This document shows, in pieces, positions 28,165-32,401 of a stretch of DNA of 32,401 nucleotides. The position numbers were made by a program, and so were the translations under genes. The stretch is from Actinomycetes bacterium (GTDB lineage: Bacteria; Actinomycetota; Acidimicrobiia; Acidimicrobiales; JAJZXF01). Within the stretch, counting starts at the first letter, position 1. Each line of letters begins with the position of its first letter. Location: assembly GCA_021791755.1 (NCBI GenBank), contig JAJYWA010000011.1, positions 6,838-39,238 on the forward strand, written 5' to 3'. The notes under the pieces were generated by a model. The model made no database searches. It saw only the letters and a list, made by a program, of their open reading frames with translations, and had not been told where the DNA came from.

Positions 28165-29766
28165 ATGATGGGTCCAGTCTCAACGTTGCTCACCGAACGG
28201 TCGTCCTTGCGTCTGTCCTGCATGGACCGTCTCTTGGTGGCGGGATACGTGCCCCGCTTACAGTCCGAGGGCTTGCTCGTGCGCTGGATGCTCGACCGTG
28301 GCGACTACCCCTCCCCGAGGGTCTTCGGCCGTGCTCAAGAGCGTATGGTTGACGCGGTCAAGCGCTTCGCAAAGGCTGAGGGCCTCGAGATCGTGACCTT
28401 CGCCAAGGGCGAGTCCAAGGAGGACCGGGCGCGCCCATTCCAGGATGCTGCCGAGCGCGCCGGTCGGGAGGCCGTGGTCTTGATCGGCCAGGCACAAGAG
28501 AAGATGGTCGGCGGGTTCCGTGGGACCAAGGACGGCGGTACTCCAAGCCACCCTCATTTCCACTTCACCCGCGCTCAGATGTTCGTGACGCACTACTACT
28601 TCTATATACGCGACGCGCAGTGGGGCCCCGTATTCATCAAGCTCTGCCCCTTCGCGCCCTTCCCGGTGCTGGCGTGCCTGAACGGCCACGAATGGCTCAA
28701 ACGCCGTCTGAGCGACACCGGTGTCGGGTTCAGCGCGTTGGACAACGGTCTCGGCGCCTGCGAGGACCATGTCGCAGCCCAGTCGTGGGCAGACCGCCTC
28801 GCTGCCGGTTGCATCCGGGAGCTCCTCGACCGATGGCTAGCGCTGGCGCCCAACCCGTTCCAGAGCATCGACACGGACCTCGGCTACAGCTACGACTACT
28901 CCTTCCGTCAGGTCGAGTTCTCCGACACGACGATCTTCGATCGTCCCCGCGACGCACGAGCCTGGTTCGACGCCGCGATCCGCGACCATCTCGACGTCGG
29001 CCGCCCCGAGAAGGTGTCGCTCACCTTCGACCGTCGAGTCACCTCGCGCACACCCGGGGCGTTCCGTACGAAGATCGTCACCCCGGGGGTCGACCCCCAC
29101 ATCCAGATCCACTACCGGTCCTCCAAGACCAAGGCCTACCTGAAAGAAGGCCACGGTGTACGGGTGGAGACCACGATCAACAGCCCTGCCGACTTCGGTG
29201 TGAGAAAGACGGTCAACCCCGAGAACTTCGCGGCGCTCAAAGAGATCGGCCGGGCGACCAACGCCCGGTTCCTCGATGGCCTCGGTGAGCGATCGGCCCC
29301 ACCTCCTGACACGACCGCCTTCGAAAGTGTGGTCATGCTGTCGGTCCATGACGGCAACAAAGCTCCCGGACTCCGTTTCGGGGAGCCGCGCGCGCAGGCG
29401 TTGCTCGCGTCGATCGTGGCCTTCTGCCACCTCATCGGTGGTCTCACCAACGCAGGGCTCGTCGCCTCGATGCGCTCGCTGCACGATCCTTCATACAGCA
29501 GCCGCCAGGCGACCTACGACCTGCGCCGTCTCAAGCAGAAAGGGTTCATCTACCGTGTTGCCAACCGCAACGTCTATCGACTCACCCCCACCGGACACGC
29601 CCTGGCAGTAACGTGCACCAAGCTGTACGCGCGCGTCATCCTGCCCGCCACCTCGGGCTTCGACGAGCCCATTGATCCACCCGGAGAGCTACAACGACCT
29701 ATCATCGTGGCGTGGTGCGTCCTGAAAGCTGGACCAGACCTGCGGGTGAGAGTCCCGTCCGGGTAA
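28165..29766 (+). CDS. Uncharacterised protein with C-terminal winged-helix-like region; 3' end runs into a group II intron
   Basis: 533 aa ORF; ...SYSSRQATYDLRRLKQKGFIYRVANRNVYRLTPTGHALAVTCTKLYARVILPA is wHTH-like. Codons after 29714 are encoded by the intron 5' end. Confidence 0.8.
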   Translation: MMGPVSTLLTERSSLRLSCMDRLLVAGYVPRLQSEGLLVRWMLDRGDYPSPRVFGRAQERMVDAVKRFAKAEGLEIVTFAKGESKEDRARPFQDAAERAGREAVVLIGQAQEKMVGGFRGTKDGGTPSHPHFHFTRAQMFVTHYYFYIRDAQWGPVFIKLCPFAPFPVLACLNGHEWLKRRLSDTGVGFSALDNGLGACEDHVAAQSWADRLAAGCIRELLDRWLALAPNPFQSIDTDLGYSYDYSFRQVEFSDTTIFDRPRDARAWFDAAIRDHLDVGRPEKVSLTFDRRVTSRTPGAFRTKIVTPGVDPHIQIHYRSSKTKAYLKEGHGVRVETTINSPADFGVRKTVNPENFAALKEIGRATNARFLDGLGERSAPPPDTTAFESVVMLSVHDGNKAPGLRFGEPRAQALLASIVAFCHLIGGLTNAGLVASMRSLHDPSYSSRQATYDLRRLKQKGFIYRVANRNVYRLTPTGHALAVTCTKLYARVILPATSGFDEPIDPPGELQRPIIVAWCVLKAGPDLRVRVPSG

Positions 29767-30503
29767 TCGCCGGAGAGCCCGGTAGCAGGCCCCGGTTCGT
29801 CGTCGAGAGGCGGCGGGCTGAGCGGGGGGCGTCGAAAGCCTCTTTGGAGGGAGCAAGCGTGCGGGAGGTAGGACCACCCGGTCCGAGTCCTGCAGCCTCG
29901 TCACATTTACAACGGGTGAGCCGAGCCGCTCATGTCACGGCGAAGGCCCATGTCCGACCTCCTGGCCAGCTCCGGAGATGCCCCTGGTCGGGTCCCCCCG
30001 GGGTACGGGGAGCGGCACGTACGCAACGGTTTGGTTCGGAACAGGAGAGGCCCGTCTTCCCAGCCTCGTCAGCAAAGACCGCTCGTATAAGCCAGTGGCG
30101 AAGTCGAGCGGAGGGAAGCGGGAGTCCGACGGGGTCATAGTACTGATGATCGCTGCGAGAAACGCAGCAGGAGGGAAGGGCCCCGACTTCGGTCACGCTG
30201 GTGTCGGAGTCGTCACGTGCGAGGACATGACCGGGACCGCCCGGTCCAATCATCCCGGCGGGCGTTCGCCCGTCGTCGAAGCACGACGGCTCCGAAACCA
30301 GCTATGGGCTACGGCCAAGTTGTCTCCTCGGCCCCGATGTGCTGTCGATGGTTCCAGGTGCGATGACTCCGCATCTGGTGGTAGTGGGTCGGGATCGAAG
30401 CGAGGCAGCGTAACCATGCTGAGAAGACCGTCGGTGAGCTGTGTGCGGGAGAATCGCATGCACAGTTCGAAGGGCGGGTGCTGGAAACGGAGCAACGCTG
30501 TTC
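29715..30503 (+). ncRNA. ORF-less group II intron (boundaries approximate at the 3' end)
   Basis: Starts GTGCGTCC; contains AAGTCGAGCGGAGGGAAGCGGGAGTCCGACGGGGTCATAGTAC typical of D3/D4 regions; domain V GAGCTGTGTGCGGGAGAATCGCATGCACAGTTC at 30436-30468; domain VI-like GGGCGGGTGCTGGAAACGGAGCAACGCTGTTC. No reverse transcriptase ORF. Confidence 0.8.
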
Positions 30504-30663
30504 GGCGTGTCATGAGCTCCAGGTCGGTGCGCTGAAATGCCACCTCAAGGACCAGGCCGCGACCCTGCCGCAGAGCCGAGCCACCGCGCCAGCACTCGAC
30601 CCAAGGCGAAGCTACGAACGCGAGCTCGACCAGCTGATCGAACGAGCACACCTCGCGGCCTGA
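30504..30663 (+). CDS. Predicted 3' exon of the 533-aa ORF after intron splicing
   Basis: Joining 29714 to 30504 reads in frame: ...PIIVA-W-ACHELQVGALKCHLKDQAATLPQSRATAPALDPRRSYERELDQLIERAHLAA*. Confidence 0.55.
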
Positions 30664-30734
30664 GCCCGTCTCGACCCTCCACCGGCCCACACCCGTACTG
30701 CGCTCACCGCTCAAAACTTGACCCGAAAGTGCAG

Positions 30735-32401
30735 ATGTTGGTCCCCAAGTGGGGCTACGACACCTCAGGCCAGAAGACCTCGAAGACCCTTCCCTCCGGG
30801 GCCAAGACCAGCTACAGCTACAACCAGATCCATGAGCTGACAGGAGTCTCCTACTCAGACGGCGCCCTGCAGCAGAGCTACACCTACAACGCAGACGGCC
30901 AGATATCCTCTTCGACCGGAGCCTCTGGTACGACGAGCTACAGCTACGACTCCGAAGGACAGCTTGTCGCAAAGAGCCTCGACCCGGACTCTGATCTGTC
31001 GACGGAGTCCTCCACCTCCACCCCTGACTCTGACTCAGCTTCTGCGGCGTTCTTGGAGGCATCGAGCATCACCTACTCCTATGACCCGATAGGAGAGCTG
31101 AGCGCCGTCGGATACCCAGGTGGCCAGAGCGTGAGCTACTCGTATGCCAATGGGCTCATGTCCTCGGTGACAGTTCCACTCCCTGGCACGACCTCTGACA
31201 CGACCACGTTTTCCTACAATCCGTCCTCACGGCTCACCCAGATCTCCTACCCCTCGTCCACCGACACCTACGCTTACTACGGCTACAACCCCTCCGGTCC
31301 CATGACCTCCACCGAGGTCGACTCTCCAGGAGGCAGCTCGTCTACCTCGAACGTCTACAACTACTCAGGCCTCCTCTACGCCTCCGACTGGAACACCAAA
31401 CAGAGCTTCACCTGGACCTACGATCCCTCGCTGCGCATGAGCCAGCCGGGGGCCAACTCCTATACCTACGATCCCGCAGGGCGCATAGCTACACAGGACA
31501 TGGCATCTGGTCCGTCCTTTGCGTTCACGACCAACGCGGACTCTCAGATCACACAGGTCCAGGCGTCCTTTTCTCCGCAGCCAACGATGACCGAGTACGC
31601 CTCCTGGAACAGCTCAGGAGAGGCAGTATCTGTGTCTTCTGCTTCTTCTCCTCCCGCTAGTGACTGCGGATTGACGAGCCCGGAGACCTCATGCGCGTCC
31701 TGGAACGCGGCAGGAGAGCTCACGAGCACTATAGAGGCCCCACAGAGCACGTCATCTACAGCTACAACCGCTGACTACACCTACTCTGCCTCCGGGCTCT
31801 TGAGCTCTGTTCAAGGATCATCTCCTCCTCCAGGGTGTCCTTCTACTGGATCTGCTGTGCACCTCGTATGGTCTCATCAGCTCGCTTCTTCACCAAAGCT
31901 CATCTACGAGGGCAACTCGACCTGCTGGTATGACATCATCTACGGACCTCAGGGACGTGCGATAGAGCAACTCTCGTGCACGAGCGCCTCTGGAGCTGTG
32001 ACATGCGTTCCTAGCTACCTAACAACCGGTCGCATGGGATCTGTGCACGGGGTCATCAGCTCTTCTGGATCCCTTACAGACGCCTACGGGTATGGTCCCT
32101 ACGGGACCACCTACAACCTTGCAGGCGCCTCGCCCCCATTGATCGGCTTCGACGGATACGCCTACATAGGAGCCCTCACCGGCACGAGCTTCTACTACCT
32201 CATCAACCGCTGGTACTCCTCTTCGATGAAGGGCTTCGTCTCACTGGACCCAGCCCAGAAGACAACCGGTGCGCCATATGGGTATGCGAACGACAACCCT
32301 GTCACGAACACGGACCCGACAGGGCTCGGGCCATGCCCGTTTGGAGTCTGTCTTGGGTTCCATCCAGGCAACAGCCTAAAAGGCCTCGCCAACTTCGGAG
32401 C
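30735..32401 (+). CDS. RHS/YD-repeat protein, partial at the right window edge (5' end probably lost)
   Basis: Continuous stop-free frame with repeated YxYD/YTYN motifs (WGYDTSGQKT, SYTYNADGQISS, SYSYDSEGQL, YTYDPAGRIA) and the RHS core end FYYLINRWYSSSMKGFVSLDPAQKTTGAPYGYANDNPVTNTDPTGLG. Confidence 0.88.
   Translation, partial: MLVPKWGYDTSGQKTSKTLPSGAKTSYSYNQIHELTGVSYSDGALQQSYTYNADGQISSSTGASGTTSYSYDSEGQLVAKSLDPDSDLSTESSTSTPDSDSASAAFLEASSITYSYDPIGELSAVGYPGGQSVSYSYANGLMSSVTVPLPGTTSDTTTFSYNPSSRLTQISYPSSTDTYAYYGYNPSGPMTSTEVDSPGGSSSTSNVYNYSGLLYASDWNTKQSFTWTYDPSLRMSQPGANSYTYDPAGRIATQDMASGPSFAFTTNADSQITQVQASFSPQPTMTEYASWNSSGEAVSVSSASSPPASDCGLTSPETSCASWNAAGELTSTIEAPQSTSSTATTADYTYSASGLLSSVQGSSPPPGCPSTGSAVHLVWSHQLASSPKLIYEGNSTCWYDIIYGPQGRAIEQLSCTSASGAVTCVPSYLTTGRMGSVHGVISSSGSLTDAYGYGPYGTTYNLAGASPPLIGFDGYAYIGALTGTSFYYLINRWYSSSMKGFVSLDPAQKTTGAPYGYANDNPVTNTDPTGLGPCPFGVCLGFHPGNSLKGLANFG

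Noticed and set aside
29712-30140. 142-aa ORF inside the group II intron
   Set aside because: No reverse transcriptase or maturase motif; lies in the domain I-III RNA region.
30250-31062. 270-aa minus ORF spanning the intron 3' end and rhs
   Set aside because: Ser/Arg-rich shadow frame; crosses a predicted ribozyme and an rhs coding region on the other strand.

Overview
High-GC actinobacterial-type window (possibly Acidimicrobiia-like; inferred only). From left to right it contains: (1) a small defence-like cluster of a QueC-like PP-loop ATPase, an XRE + ImmA/IrrE metalloprotease and a PIN-like protein; (2) a minus-strand RHH antitoxin followed by a truncated PIN toxin remnant; (3) a minus-strand operon whose genes are joined by 4-nt ATGA overlaps or close to it: TIGR04255-like, HTH protein, unknown 256-aa protein, HsdM, HsdS, HsdR, and an AlbA_2/Schlafen-like protein. 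Its hsdS is split by a frameshift at a C6 homopolymer; (4) a complete minus-strand mce operon (YrbEA, YrbEB, MceA-F, Mce-associated protein) with a 24-bp tandem repeat that multiplies the mceD ribosome-binding-site/start-codon unit; (5) a divergent SDR gene with a repeat-bearing, apparently leaderless promoter; (6) a lipoprotein, an IS30-family element and rhs/YD-repeat fragments; (7) a 533-aa ORF whose 3' end is interrupted by an ORF-less group II intron. Predicted splicing fuses the ORF in frame to a downstream 52-codon exon. The window ends inside an rhs gene. All calls come from reading the sequence and supplied translations; no database search was run.
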